Virus record (IMG/VR): IMGVR_UViG_3300021437_000018
Span: 1-62,710 of that record
DNA: 62,710 bases
Reading direction: 5' to 3' (one strand)
Source: a virus
Under the pieces are notes generated by a model, which made no database searches, was not told the origin of the DNA, and saw only the letters and a program-made list of their open reading frames with translations. The position numbers and the translations under genes were made by a program. This document shows positions 33,934 through 41,627 of this stretch, piece after piece. How positions within the stretch are numbered: position 1 is the stretch's first letter; each line of letters starts with the position of its first letter.

Positions 33934-34239
33934 ATGCCGAAAGCAGAGCAGACAGAGCAGAAATCGCCGAAACGACGGCACGCATCGACGTTGCGAATTC
34001 GGATCGACATTGCGGACGCGCTAGATCGGGTACAGTGGGAAACAGGAAGAGCCAAATCAGCGGTGATTTGCGAGGCCGTCATGGAGTGGCTCAGGCTGCG
34101 AGAGATCGCGATCCGTGAAGGGAAGCCGAGGATCGTCGATTTGCCGGTTTTGCGAGCAATCCAGCGGCAACCGAAGCCCGAATCGAGAATCATGGACCAG
34201 TTGGAGGTGGCCGAGGATCCGAGAAAGGTAGGTCAATAG
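33934..34239 (+). CDS. Ribbon-helix-helix transcription regulator
   Basis: 101 residues. After a basic tail (KSPKRRH), ASTLRIRIDIADALDRVQWE and RAKSAVICEAVMEWLRLRE form a strand and two helices typical of RHH/CopG proteins, which bind DNA as dimers through the N-terminal strand. The C-terminal ~35 residues are extended. It opens the early region and has an inverted repeat over its own -10, so autoregulation is likely. Confidence 0.7.
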   Translation: MPKAEQTEQKSPKRRHASTLRIRIDIADALDRVQWETGRAKSAVICEAVMEWLRLREIAIREGKPRIVDLPVLRAIQRQPKPESRIMDQLEVAEDPRKVGQ

Positions 34240-34763
34240 TGAGTTGGTGGAGGGTGCAGCTTTCTGTTAACGGCAAGGTCGAAAGCTGCACGAAGCTTGA
34301 GGCCATCATCCAGGAGTCGACTGGCTCTCGTGTGTTTTTTGTGTGCGCTTCGCTGCGTATTGACGCGGAAGCTCAGGCGTACAAGAGGTACAAATTACAG
34401 CAAAAACAGGCACAGCGGGCGCGCAGAGCAACCAACCGCGCACAAGGGCTTTGTAAATGTGGCCGAAGGCCCCCAGCTGGACGTAAGCAATGCGATTTGT
34501 GCATTGCTCGATCAAAGGCGTCGAAAGCGAGAGCGATGGCGCGAGAGCGTGGAGAGACTCTCCAACCACTGCCGCCCAAGTCGATGGCGATAGCCGAAAC
34601 GCGAGCTGAACGCGAGCAGGAGGTAAGGCTTGAGGTGCTGCGAAAGGTACAGGAGGAGTGGCAGCGTTCCCCGAACGTCAGATCCTTCGGGGTATGGCTG
34701 GACAAGCAGATCGCGACCGCGGAAAAGGGCAAGTGCTATCCGGAATCCTTGCCTATCTCGTGA
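34239..34763 (+). CDS. Basic zinc-ribbon protein
   Basis: 174 residues from GTG 34239. The N-terminal ~50 residues are beta-like; a very basic helix (KRYKLQQKQAQRARRATNRA) precedes CKCGRRPPAGRKQCDLC, a CxC plus CxxC ribbon, then a second basic helix. The C-terminus (NVRSFGVWLDKQIATAEKG) is helical. Probably binds nucleic acid. It overlaps the next gene by 31 nt. Confidence 0.55.
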   Translation: MSWWRVQLSVNGKVESCTKLEAIIQESTGSRVFFVCASLRIDAEAQAYKRYKLQQKQAQRARRATNRAQGLCKCGRRPPAGRKQCDLCIARSKASKARAMARERGETLQPLPPKSMAIAETRAEREQEVRLEVLRKVQEEWQRSPNVRSFGVWLDKQIATAEKGKCYPESLPIS

Positions 34764-35281
34764 GTCTACCGATCTGGACAGCAGACTCATGGGAACCGCC
34801 CGAGGCTCGACGGGCACGTCTCGAGGTGGCAGCACAGGCCATCGTCGAGGCCTCTCGCGGGGACCGACAAGTGGCGGCAGCGGTGGCGGTCCAGGGGGGA
34901 CGTGAGAGCCTGTTCAGCGTTGGTTGGGGCCAATGCCAGTGCGACACTGCTCGAGGGGAGTGCGACCGAGGTAAGGCGCACGGGTACTGGCAGTGGCATC
35001 GGATCCCATCCGAGCCTGTCGAGTCATGGGAGGCGCTCTGCTCGGTTGAGGCGATGCCTGTGCTCGTGGCTGCCACCAGGACAGCGAAGTGGCTACGCGG
35101 CTGCTCACTGGGCGACAGAGTGTGCCTGGCTGGCAAATATGCGCGCTTGGGTGGGCTTCCAATGGAGTCGCCTCCGGAGTGGGCTTTTGGGCGAGCCGAC
35201 GCATCAATTCGGTTGGCCGAAAAGATTCGTCCCAACAAAAAATCACTCGCCAGTAGAAAACCATTGGCACTCTCGGAATAG
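34733..35281 (+). CDS. Exported lysozyme/transglycosylase-like protein
   Basis: 182 residues. GTG 34733 is chosen because AAAGGG precedes it and it gives an N-terminal hydrophobic segment (MLSGILAYLVSLPIW) resembling a signal or anchor. VQGGRESLF places Glu58 where lytic transglycosylases have their catalytic Glu, and KAHGYWQWHR (84-90) matches the GxxQ block. Cys pairs (CQC, C77, C107) may form disulfides. It would act on peptidoglycan in the periplasm. Its location among early genes, away from the lysis cassette, is odd. The end of the gene contains the 76-nt repeat and promoter. Confidence 0.6.
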   Translation: MLSGILAYLVSLPIWTADSWEPPEARRARLEVAAQAIVEASRGDRQVAAAVAVQGGRESLFSVGWGQCQCDTARGECDRGKAHGYWQWHRIPSEPVESWEALCSVEAMPVLVAATRTAKWLRGCSLGDRVCLAGKYARLGGLPMESPPEWAFGRADASIRLAEKIRPNKKSLASRKPLALSE

Positions 35282-35292
35282 TGAGCTATATA
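35264..35292 (+). promoter_or_regulatory. Early promoter TTGGCA-17-TATATA
   Basis: The -35 TTGGCA and -10 TATATA (extended to TATATACT) have a 17-bp spacer. It drives the 35336 gene and the following operon. The -35 lies inside the upstream gene. Confidence 0.7.
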
Positions 35293-35298
35293 TACTGA

Positions 35299-35326
35299 GT
35301 CGGCAGCGAACGCCGGCAGAAAGTAG
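35299..35326 (+). promoter_or_regulatory. 5' UTR hairpin abutting AGAAAGTAG
   Basis: GTCGGC (35299-35304) pairs with GCCGGC (35312-35317) around AGCGAAC, and AGAAAGTAG (35318-35326) follows immediately, 9 nt before ATG 35336. The same layout with different stems occurs at 38290-38313, 40456-40480 and 61659-61681. Confidence 0.65.
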
Positions 35327-35335
35327 AAACTCCAG

Positions 35336-35608
35336 ATGACCACTAGCCGCGAGATCCAAGACCGAATTGAAGCGCTAGAAGACGAAGCGAACGCGCACCA
35401 AGATTCAGAGCAAGAAACGCTATGCGATCGCGCTAGCGGGTACGAACTGTATGATTCGGATCACAATACTATTGTGAGTCCGGAAGAACTGTTTCCCGCC
35501 TCTGACACTCCTATGGTCGACTACGTGGCCACCATCGTAGAAAGCCTGGATTGCGATCAGGCAGAGGGCCATGTCCGGGTCGGCAATCGTCGCGTCTTTG
35601 CTCAGTAG
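35336..35608 (+). CDS. Small acidic early protein
   Basis: 90 residues, strongly acidic (RIEALEDEANAHQDSEQETL), with an EF-hand-like YDSDHNTIVSPEELF segment (~38-52) whose D-x-D-x-N spacing resembles a calcium loop. It is first in an early operon behind a strong promoter and hairpin leader. Short acidic early phage proteins are often DNA mimics or host-takeover factors, but there is no direct evidence. Confidence 0.55.
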   Translation: MTTSREIQDRIEALEDEANAHQDSEQETLCDRASGYELYDSDHNTIVSPEELFPASDTPMVDYVATIVESLDCDQAEGHVRVGNRRVFAQ

Positions 35609-35641
35609 TCGCCGACCATTGACCGAGGGGCTTAGGGCATT

Positions 35642-35661
35642 GAGAGGATCAAGAAATGTAA
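35642..35661 (+). promoter_or_regulatory. Start-stop element (ATG TAA) behind a good ribosome-binding site
   Basis: GAGAGGA (35642-35648) is 7 nt before ATG TAA (35656-35661), 6 nt upstream of the GTG used for the next gene. A ribosome bound here would start and stop at once, then could re-initiate at GTG 35668. Confidence 0.4.
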
Positions 35662-35667
35662 AATCGA

Positions 35668-35880
35668 GTGTTCGTGACTGGAGACCAGTGGGTAGAAAGT
35701 GCGCCTGATGGGGCCATCCCGGGGGTGCGCTATTACGATGGCGTACATCGTGGGTTCGTCCCCGCGCATTCAGCGACGTGCGTTGGGCGCGCGTCGGATG
35801 AGGAAATGTGTGTGGCAATGGCGGAGGCGCGGTCTAGGCTGCGCGAACGTCGTGCGTATAGCTTAGGGTGCGCAAGATGA
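35668..35880 (+). CDS. Small hypothetical protein
   Basis: 70 residues from GTG 35668 (in-frame stop just upstream; GTG 35674 is possible). The sequence has an aromatic beta segment (GVRYYDGVHRGFVPAHSATC) and a basic C-terminal helix (MAEARSRLRERRAYSLG). Its own start lacks a ribosome-binding site and may depend on the start-stop element. Coupled to the next gene by ATGA. Confidence 0.45.
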   Translation: MFVTGDQWVESAPDGAIPGVRYYDGVHRGFVPAHSATCVGRASDEEMCVAMAEARSRLRERRAYSLGCAR

Positions 35881-36065
35881 TCACCGAGTCAACCTATTCT
35901 GTAGATGACGAATTCGGTAACCCGATCACGACTGGATGCGAGACATTCGGTGCCGCACTATCGACGGCGCGGCGATACCTGAGCGCTCACGCGGACGCAC
36001 CTAGTGTGCTCGTGTATGACGACGATGAGTCTTGGGAGCTCACGCGCACCGACGTCCTAGGATGA
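35877..36065 (+). CDS. Small hypothetical protein
   Basis: 62 residues from ATG 35877 (ATGA overlap). Acidic with a strand (APSVLVYDDDESWELTR) after a helix (TFGAALSTARRYLSA), suggesting a compact alpha/beta fold. Unknown function. Confidence 0.5.
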   Translation: MITESTYSVDDEFGNPITTGCETFGAALSTARRYLSAHADAPSVLVYDDDESWELTRTDVLG

Positions 36066-36073
36066 TACTGACT

Positions 36074-36131
36074 CCCCCAAGGGCCTCGCTACTCGGATAG
36101 GGTAACGGGGCCAAGGGGGCGCCAGTGGCGC
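36074..36131 (+). terminator. Stem-loops between early genes
   Basis: CCCCC-AAG-GGCC (36074-36085) pairs with GGCC-AA-GGGGG (36109-36119) with an internal loop, and GCGCC-AGT-GGCGC (36119-36131) forms a second small hairpin. No T-run follows; possibly attenuation or mRNA processing. Confidence 0.35.
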
Positions 36132-36146
36132 ACCAGAGAGGGCAAC

Positions 36147-36347
36147 ATGGCCAAGCCAATCACCAAAATCTCGGACCTGCCGCCTGCAATCGATTCCGAG
36201 CAAGAGGTGGCAATTCCTGGATATTATCTCGGACAGGGCGACAGATACGATCGTTGGCTGCTTCGACGAGCGCGCGACGGCAAGCCAGTGGCAATCGTTC
36301 GTATTCGTTGGTCGGGACTCTGGCCCATAGCGAAAAAGGTCAAGTGA
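36147..36347 (+). CDS. Small hypothetical protein
   Basis: 66 residues with GAGAGGG before ATG. It has a beta-hairpin pattern (GKPVAIVRIRWSGLWPI) and a basic C-terminus. The stop overlaps the next ATG by 1 nt, so it is coupled to the SNF2 gene. Confidence 0.5.
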   Translation: MAKPITKISDLPPAIDSEQEVAIPGYYLGQGDRYDRWLLRRARDGKPVAIVRIRWSGLWPIAKKVK

Positions 36348-38206
36348 TGTTGATTCCGGCGAAGTACAATGGAAAATGCGCGGGCTGCGGCGATCCGATT
36401 GTGATCGGTGAGCAAATCAGCTGGACGCGCGGTAGCTCCGCGGTGTTTCATGCGGGTTGCTCGACGGAAGGGCAAGCGGCAGCGAAGGCGGCGCAGGCCT
36501 CGCGCGCGACTGACGCGGACATCGAGCTTGCTTGTCCCCCTGGCCTCGAATATATGCCATTCCAGCGAGCGGGGATTGCTTTCGCTCTGTCGGTTGGCAA
36601 GACTCGGCGGGGTGTGTTGTTTGGTGATGCGCCTGGACTCGGTAAGACGATCCAGGTACTCGGCTGGATCAACAATGAAACCGAGATCAATTCGGTGTTG
36701 GTGATCTGCCCTAAGTCTCTGACGATCAATTGGATGCGAGAGGCCCGCAAGTGGCTGACCCGCGATTTCAAGGTCTCGTGCGTGCCCGGTTGTGGCGATG
36801 TGGTCGTGATGTCCTACGAGGGCGCGAAGAAGTACTCGGCGCAACTGGACCGCAAATGGGGTCTGGTCGTGGTGGACGAGGCCCACCTCGTAAAAAACCC
36901 CAAGGCGCAGCGCTCGAAGGCAGTGGCGGCAATCGTCGCGAAAGCGTCGCGTCGAGCCCTGCTCACGGGGACACCGATTCCCAACCGTCCGATTGAGCTA
37001 TTCCCGCTCATGGCCATGGTCGATCCGGCAGAGTGGGATCCAAATGGAAAGGGATTCTTTCGCTTCGCTCTGCGGGACGCGGCGGCGCACAACTCAACGG
37101 GCTATTGGGACTTTTCTGGCGCGTCAAACCTCGATGAGCTGCAGCAGCGATTGCGGTCAACGAACATGATTCGTCGGACGAAGGAGCAGGTGTTGACCGA
37201 GCTGCCAAAGAAGCGCAGGCAGGTGATCGAGCTACCAGCGAACGGCGCAGCGAAGGCCGTGGAGGCCGAGAAAGCCGCATGGGATCGGCTCGAGTCGCGG
37301 CTCGAGGATTTGCGCGCGGCGGTAGAGCTTTCGAAGGCCTCGGACGATCCGGCGGACTTTGACTCAGCTGTGCGTGCACTGAGCGGTGCAACGAAAACAG
37401 CTTTCACCGATATTTCGAAGCAACGTCACGCGGTGGCGGTGGCGAAGGTGCCGCATGTGATCGAGCATGCGACGACGTGTCTGGAGGACGCAGACGGCAA
37501 GTTGCTGATTTGGGTACACCACCACGATGTTGGGGATGCGATTCGCGAAGGGCTCTCCGAGTTCGGTGTGGTTGGGATCGACGGTCGTAACTCAAGTGAG
37601 GAGCGAGACGCGGCGGTCCAGAGGTTCCAGAACGATCCGAATGTGCGGGTGTTCGTGGGTGGGATATCGGCAGCAGGCGTCGGCCTTACCCTTACGGCCT
37701 CTGCTCACGAGATTTTCGCAGAGCTCGATTGGGTACCCGGCAACATGTTGCAGGCCGAGGATCGGGCCCACCGAATCGGTCAGCTAGAGTCGGTGCTTGT
37801 GCAGCTCATGGTGCTCGAGGGCTCGCTCGACGCTCGAATGGCCTCGGTGCTTGTGGACAAAATGGCCGTTGCCGAAGCAGGGCTCGACGCTGACACGAGG
37901 CGCAATCAGATCCTGCCAACTGCCCAGCCACCCGCCACGGCGGGCACTGTGCGGGAGCTGGCAGAAGTGGCAGCCAAACTCTCGGCGACCGACGTGGCCG
38001 AGGTACACGCGGCGCTGCGGCGGCTCGCTGGGCTCTGCGACGGGGCAGCGGCAATTGACGGGCAGGGGTTCTCGAAAATCGACGTCCGGATCGGTCACTC
38101 GCTAGCCAATGCTCCGAGGCTCAGCCCCAAACAGGCAGCGCTGGGGGTCAAGTTGTGCCGCAAATATCGGAAACAACTAGGCGAAGGCTGCTGGTCGAAC
38201 CTGTAA
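36347..38206 (+). CDS. SNF2-family DNA-dependent ATPase/helicase with N-terminal zinc finger
   Basis: 619 residues. An N-terminal zinc module uses Cys11, Cys14, His35 and Cys38. The helicase core follows: Walker A DAPGLGKT (~94-101), DEAH (~175), TGTPIPN (motif III), and in the C-terminal lobe RAHRIGQ (motif VI). SNF2 proteins translocate on double-stranded DNA and remodel protein-DNA complexes; in phages they are linked to replication, recombination or removal of host proteins. A C-terminal ~100-residue helical extension is unassigned. The 76-bp promoter repeat starts 35 nt after its stop. Confidence 0.9.
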   Translation: MLIPAKYNGKCAGCGDPIVIGEQISWTRGSSAVFHAGCSTEGQAAAKAAQASRATDADIELACPPGLEYMPFQRAGIAFALSVGKTRRGVLFGDAPGLGKTIQVLGWINNETEINSVLVICPKSLTINWMREARKWLTRDFKVSCVPGCGDVVVMSYEGAKKYSAQLDRKWGLVVVDEAHLVKNPKAQRSKAVAAIVAKASRRALLTGTPIPNRPIELFPLMAMVDPAEWDPNGKGFFRFALRDAAAHNSTGYWDFSGASNLDELQQRLRSTNMIRRTKEQVLTELPKKRRQVIELPANGAAKAVEAEKAAWDRLESRLEDLRAAVELSKASDDPADFDSAVRALSGATKTAFTDISKQRHAVAVAKVPHVIEHATTCLEDADGKLLIWVHHHDVGDAIREGLSEFGVVGIDGRNSSEERDAAVQRFQNDPNVRVFVGGISAAGVGLTLTASAHEIFAELDWVPGNMLQAEDRAHRIGQLESVLVQLMVLEGSLDARMASVLVDKMAVAEAGLDADTRRNQILPTAQPPATAGTVRELAEVAAKLSATDVAEVHAALRRLAGLCDGAAAIDGQGFSKIDVRIGHSLANAPRLSPKQAALGVKLCRKYRKQLGEGCWSNL

Positions 38207-38241
38207 CCAGTTGTTCACACCAAAGAAAAAAGTACCCACCC

Positions 38242-38317
38242 AGAAAACCATTGGCACTCTCGGAATAGTGAGCTATATATACTGAGTCGGCAGCGAACGC
38301 CGGCAGAAAGTAGAAAC
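38242..38317 (+). repeat. 76-bp direct repeat, copy 2, with promoter and hairpin
   Basis: Identical to 35255-35330. TTGGCA (38251-38256), 17 bp, TATATA (38274-38279), hairpin and AGAAAGTAG (38305-38313), then ATG 38322. Here the codons it copied from the upstream gene are not translated in frame, so this copy is the derived one. Confidence 0.9.
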
Positions 38318-38321
38318 ACAG

Positions 38322-38606
38322 ATGGTCAAATCAATCCCCACCAGTGAGCAAATGCGACAAGCAATCAAAGCTGATCAGCTGACCCTTGACGCTTTGACGG
38401 AAAAGGGATGGACCGGCGGAACCGCGCTAAGTGTTCTGCTCGGAAGCATTTACAGTCACCCGATGTTTGATGATTTTCGCGAGGTATCCAGGAGGAATCC
38501 TCAGTTGCGCCACATGCGCGCGTTGGCCGAAGGGCTTTCTGGGTGTCGGCACCCAACCGACGGTTCTCGACGCGGGAAACCATCCGAAAGAGGAGCAAGG
38601 ATATGA
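38322..38606 (+). CDS. Hypothetical early protein
   Basis: 94 residues. Helical N-terminus (EQMRQAIKADQLTLDALTEK), a Gly-rich turn and a basic C-terminal tail (RRGKPSERGARI). It is first behind promoter copy 2 and its stop overlaps the next start. Unknown function. Confidence 0.5.
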   Translation: MVKSIPTSEQMRQAIKADQLTLDALTEKGWTGGTALSVLLGSIYSHPMFDDFREVSRRNPQLRHMRALAEGLSGCRHPTDGSRRGKPSERGARI

Positions 38607-38806
38607 GCGAGCAAACCAGGATTCTGACCTTCGATTCTTTCATCCGGGCCGAGCAGGCCCGATCAATCCGGTTCGCCCAAGGTGAGGCGACCCAAGAGGA
38701 ACTAGAGGCTATCTGCGGGCTCAGCGAGACCGTCTATCTCGACGCCTACCCCGAGGCAATGCAGTTGCAGATCAGCGCTTACCAGGCGCAGCGAGCGGCG
38801 TCGTGA
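38603..38806 (+). CDS. Small hypothetical protein
   Basis: 67 residues from ATG 38603 (GAGCAAGGAT upstream; ATGA overlap). Helical, with EATQEELEAICGLSETVYLD. Coupled to the small membrane protein that follows. Function unknown. Confidence 0.5.
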   Translation: MSEQTRILTFDSFIRAEQARSIRFAQGEATQEELEAICGLSETVYLDAYPEAMQLQISAYQAQRAAS

Positions 38807-38937
38807 AGGTGTTACTGGTAGTTGTTCTGGGGCTGGCTTGGGTCTTTGCGGCGCTGTTGTTTTCTGTGCGGTTTTGCCGTCACGTGGACGATCCGCCGAA
38901 AAGCAGATGGGAGAACGACTGTCATGGCGACGACTGA
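38803..38937 (+). CDS. 44-aa membrane protein
   Basis: GTG 38803 overlaps the previous stop (GTGA). MKVLLVVVLGLAWVFAALLF is a single hydrophobic helix, followed by RFCRHVDDPPKSRWEND and a short acidic tail. It ends 14 nt into the next gene. Small early membrane proteins in phages can modify host envelope functions; no evidence here beyond topology. Confidence 0.55.
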   Translation: MKVLLVVVLGLAWVFAALLFSVRFCRHVDDPPKSRWENDCHGDD

Positions 38938-39196
38938 GGACCGCGAGCAAGACGCATGGGGCCAGATCGGGGCATTGCTCAAACGCATGCATGATGCCGG
39001 GTGGTGTCCGGATCTGAAAATCCGAAGCGGTGGCGAGACGGCTCGGATCGAGTTACAGCTTGACTTGTTCCTCGACGACCAGCCCGACGTCTACGAATGG
39101 CAATTCCCCTTCTGTGAAGCGGCGCAGCAACTTTTGGGAAAGCTTGAGGAGCTCAAGCAGAAAGTGAACGAACAGTGGGAAAGCAAGAAGATCTGA
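38924..39196 (+). CDS. Hypothetical protein
   Basis: 90 residues from ATG 38924 (GGGAGAACGACTGTC upstream). Helix, then beta strands (ETARIELQLDLFLDDQPDVY), then a charged helix (LLGKLEELKQKVNEQWESK). Compact alpha/beta protein without recognised motifs. Confidence 0.55.
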   Translation: MATTEDREQDAWGQIGALLKRMHDAGWCPDLKIRSGGETARIELQLDLFLDDQPDVYEWQFPFCEAAQQLLGKLEELKQKVNEQWESKKI

Positions 39197-39204
39197 CAAC
39201 GGTG

Positions 39205-40098
39205 ATGAACGCGGGCGAGAAGATAATCGGCGCGATCGTGTGTTGGTCGCTCGACGGCTACTCGGCAGGGCGCGAGTCATTCAGCGGAGCGATGCGGACG
39301 GCGTGGGAAGTGACGGAGTGCGCGCTTGTTCGGCAGCCGAGACCGAAGGCGGCTTTGCGCGCAGCCTGCGAGCGATTCAACGGTACGCGCAAAGGGATTC
39401 TGTTCCGCCCCTTCCGCAAGACGGGCGGCTTCGCCTGCGTTCTCGAGTCCGAGAATGCGGGGCAAATGATGCATGCTCACGTGGCTACGGTGCTCGCGGA
39501 CGACGATGGCCCACAATGGCAATGGATCGCGAGCAAAGATGGCCCAGCGTCGCAGGAAATGCAGGCGTTGCCCGGTCGCATTCGTGAGCTTTGGGCTGCG
39601 AAGCGTGAGCGCGTCGACTCCGATGAGCTGTCAGCCACGCTCGTGGCGTGCATGCTCGGGACCTATCGTGAGCCGCTCCTAGGGGCATTCTGTCTGCGGG
39701 ATAGAACCGGTGGTGTCTACTTCGTTCCGGCGGCGACGCTCGATAATCTGCGAGCGATCCGCGTGGCAGTGAACTCGGCTTCGCGTGGCTGCAAGCTGCA
39801 AATCCTCACGGTGTCCGGTACTGCGGAAAACCTCGCAGAGTCTGCAGGGCAGGCTCGAGCAACTTTCGCTCGGCAATTGGCCGAGGTGCGTGAAGAGGTG
39901 GCCGAGTTCGTGGCGGCCGCGAAGGCTGAGGGCAAGTCAGCGGACACACGGAACATCGCAGTAAGGGCTGAGCGCTTCCATGCTCTTCGGGCTCGGGTGG
40001 CCCTGTTTCGCGATATCCTTGGCGATGTGAGTGGAGATCTCGAGACCGAGATCAACGAGGCCAAATCAGCCATGGTGGAAGAGCTAGAGGCACTCTGA
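39205..40098 (+). CDS. Conserved-looking phage protein next to MoxR/VWA genes
   Basis: 297 residues from ATG 39205 (GTG 39175 would add 10). The N-terminal ~200 residues are alpha/beta (GGVYFVPAATLDNLRAIRVA), and the C-terminal third is helical and coiled-coil-like (ATFARQLAEVREEVAEFVAA). It precedes the XRE, MoxR and VWA genes in one operon, so it may work with them, for example as an adaptor or substrate. Family not identified. Confidence 0.55.
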   Translation: MNAGEKIIGAIVCWSLDGYSAGRESFSGAMRTAWEVTECALVRQPRPKAALRAACERFNGTRKGILFRPFRKTGGFACVLESENAGQMMHAHVATVLADDDGPQWQWIASKDGPASQEMQALPGRIRELWAAKRERVDSDELSATLVACMLGTYREPLLGAFCLRDRTGGVYFVPAATLDNLRAIRVAVNSASRGCKLQILTVSGTAENLAESAGQARATFARQLAEVREEVAEFVAAAKAEGKSADTRNIAVRAERFHALRARVALFRDILGDVSGDLETEINEAKSAMVEELEAL

Positions 40099-40099
40099 C

Positions 40100-40480
40100 G
40101 TGGGAAGACCGAGGACCAAGTCGCGACGGCGCGAGACGCCGATCGTCAAGGTGGTTGGGAAAGTCCATGCCCTTGGCGAGCGGATCGCGTTGCGGTGTGC
40201 GGAACTTGGTCTGACCTACCTCGATTTGTCGGCTCGGCTCGGGTACGAGCGTCCAAACGGGCGGCATGTGGTTTTTTTTTCGATTGCGCAGACGGTCAAA
40301 TACGACCGTCTAGTGAGGCTCGCGCGCGCCCTCGAGTGGGATAGCCTGGCTCCATTTTTTGAGAAAATGCCTACATTTGAGGGCCAGACCCGGGCAGCGC
40401 TGAGAAAATGGGAAAAGAACATTGTCGCCACAAATGCGGGTGCTAGAGAATCGGCGCCGCCTCACAGCGGCAGAAAGTAG
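40100..40480 (+). CDS. XRE/Cro-like helix-turn-helix protein
   Basis: 126 residues from GTG 40100. A basic N-terminus (GRPRTKSRRRE) precedes an HTH region: ALGERIALRCAELGLTYLDL, SARLGYE and, after a divergent turn, KYDRLVRLARALEWDSLAPF, the usual end of XRE folds. A run of nine T (40272-40280) encodes part of VVFF in the recognition region. It lies directly upstream of MoxR and its stop is part of the AGAAAGTAG element, so it may regulate that operon. Confidence 0.65.
   Translation: MGRPRTKSRRRETPIVKVVGKVHALGERIALRCAELGLTYLDLSARLGYERPNGRHVVFFSIAQTVKYDRLVRLARALEWDSLAPFFEKMPTFEGQTRAALRKWEKNIVATNAGARESAPPHSGRK
40456..40480 (+). promoter_or_regulatory. Hairpin abutting AGAAAGTAG before MoxR gene
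   Basis: GCCGC (40456-40460), loop CTCACA, GCGGC (40467-40471), then AGAAAGTAG (40472-40480) and 4 nt to ATG 40485. The TAG is also the stop of the XRE gene. Third instance of the conserved leader structure. Confidence 0.6.
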
Positions 40481-40484
40481 CGAA

Positions 40485-41627
40485 ATGGCAAGTCTGCAAA
40501 GCAGGTTTCACGGGCTCGCGAACCAGCTCAAGGCCCAGTACTTCGAGCGTGATGCGATCGTGTCGGGCATGATGTGCGCGGCGATAGCAGGGGAGCACGT
40601 CTTGTTATTGGGGGAGCCTGGTACGGCCAAGTCCGCACTGGTGCGTGGGTTCTGCGCTGGCTTCGGTGGGGCGAATTACTTCGAGTGGTTGTTGTCCAAG
40701 TACTCGGTACCCGAGGAGCTATTCGGGCCCCTGTCACTCGCAGAGCTCAAGCGCGGGGTCTATTCACGGGTGACTGTTGGCAAGTTGCCCGAGGCCGAGA
40801 TCGTGTTCTTGGATGAGATTTTCAAGAGCAATTCTGGTGTACTGAACAGCCTTCTGGCGGCGATCAACGAGCGCAAATTTCACGACGGTAACTCGGTCAA
40901 GACGATCCCGTTGCGGCTATGTGTGGGTGCGAGCAACGAGCTCCCCGAAGGCTCCGAGCTGGCTGCGCTTTACGATCGTTTTCTTGTGCGATATTGGGTT
41001 GATCCGATCAAGTCGCTCAAGTCCATGTCAGCTATGCTGGTTGCAGGCGACCAGTCGATCGGAGTGGCAGCGAGCCTCGCGGACTGGACGAAAGCTCAGG
41101 CGGAAGCCAAGCAGATTTGCTTTCCTGCGGTCGCGGTAGACGCTCTGCTTAGCCTCAAAGCCAAGGTTGAGGCTGACGGGGTGTCGGTGAGCGATCGGCG
41201 CTGGAAGCGCATCGTTGGGCTACTGCGGGCAAACGCCTGGCTATCTGAAGACACCGAGGTTTCAACGGACCATTTCGAGATCCTGGCAGATTGCCTCTGG
41301 TCGGATCCCGCAACTCGGACGCAGGTTGCCTCTCGAGTGTCCGACGTGGTCGGTTCGGCTGTGGCCACTTCGCGCAAGATCCTCGACATGCTCGTTGTCG
41401 CGCGAAATCAAGTGACAGCTCGCCCGACGGATCCGCAAGGCTTGGGAGATTGGCGCAAGCAATTGGTAACGCTTGGCACCGAGGCCACTGAAGCAGTGCT
41501 CAAATTGCAAGCAGAGGCCGAAAAGCAGTCGGGCCGCAAGCGCCAGAAAATCGAAGCGCTGGTAAAAGAAGGGCAGCAGCAGAAAGAGGAAATCCGAGCG
41601 ATGATTCGCGAGGGGATGGACTTCTGA
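40485..41627 (+). CDS. MoxR/RavA-type AAA+ ATPase
   Basis: 380 residues from ATG 40485. Walker A LLGEPGTAKS (41-50), Walker B EIVFLDEIFKSNSG (~106-118), GASNELPEGSELAALYDRFL with sensor 1 and arginine-finger region typical of MoxR/RavA. The C-terminal third is helical, ending in a basic coil (SGRKRQKIEALVKEGQQQKE). MoxR ATPases remodel or activate proteins together with VWA partners, and the next gene is such a partner, overlapping by one base. Unusual in a phage. Confidence 0.9.
   Translation: MASLQSRFHGLANQLKAQYFERDAIVSGMMCAAIAGEHVLLLGEPGTAKSALVRGFCAGFGGANYFEWLLSKYSVPEELFGPLSLAELKRGVYSRVTVGKLPEAEIVFLDEIFKSNSGVLNSLLAAINERKFHDGNSVKTIPLRLCVGASNELPEGSELAALYDRFLVRYWVDPIKSLKSMSAMLVAGDQSIGVAASLADWTKAQAEAKQICFPAVAVDALLSLKAKVEADGVSVSDRRWKRIVGLLRANAWLSEDTEVSTDHFEILADCLWSDPATRTQVASRVSDVVGSAVATSRKILDMLVVARNQVTARPTDPQGLGDWRKQLVTLGTEATEAVLKLQAEAEKQSGRKRQKIEALVKEGQQQKEEIRAMIREGMDF

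Larger units (their letters stand above)
35255..35330 (+). repeat. 76-bp direct repeat, copy 1, carrying promoter and RNA hairpin
   Basis: Identical over 76 bp to 38242-38317. It contains the last nine codons of the upstream gene, TTGGCA (35264-35269), 17 bp, TATATA (35287-35292), and the hairpin-AGAAAGTAG element. Perfect identity suggests a recent duplication of a whole promoter cassette. Confidence 0.9.
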
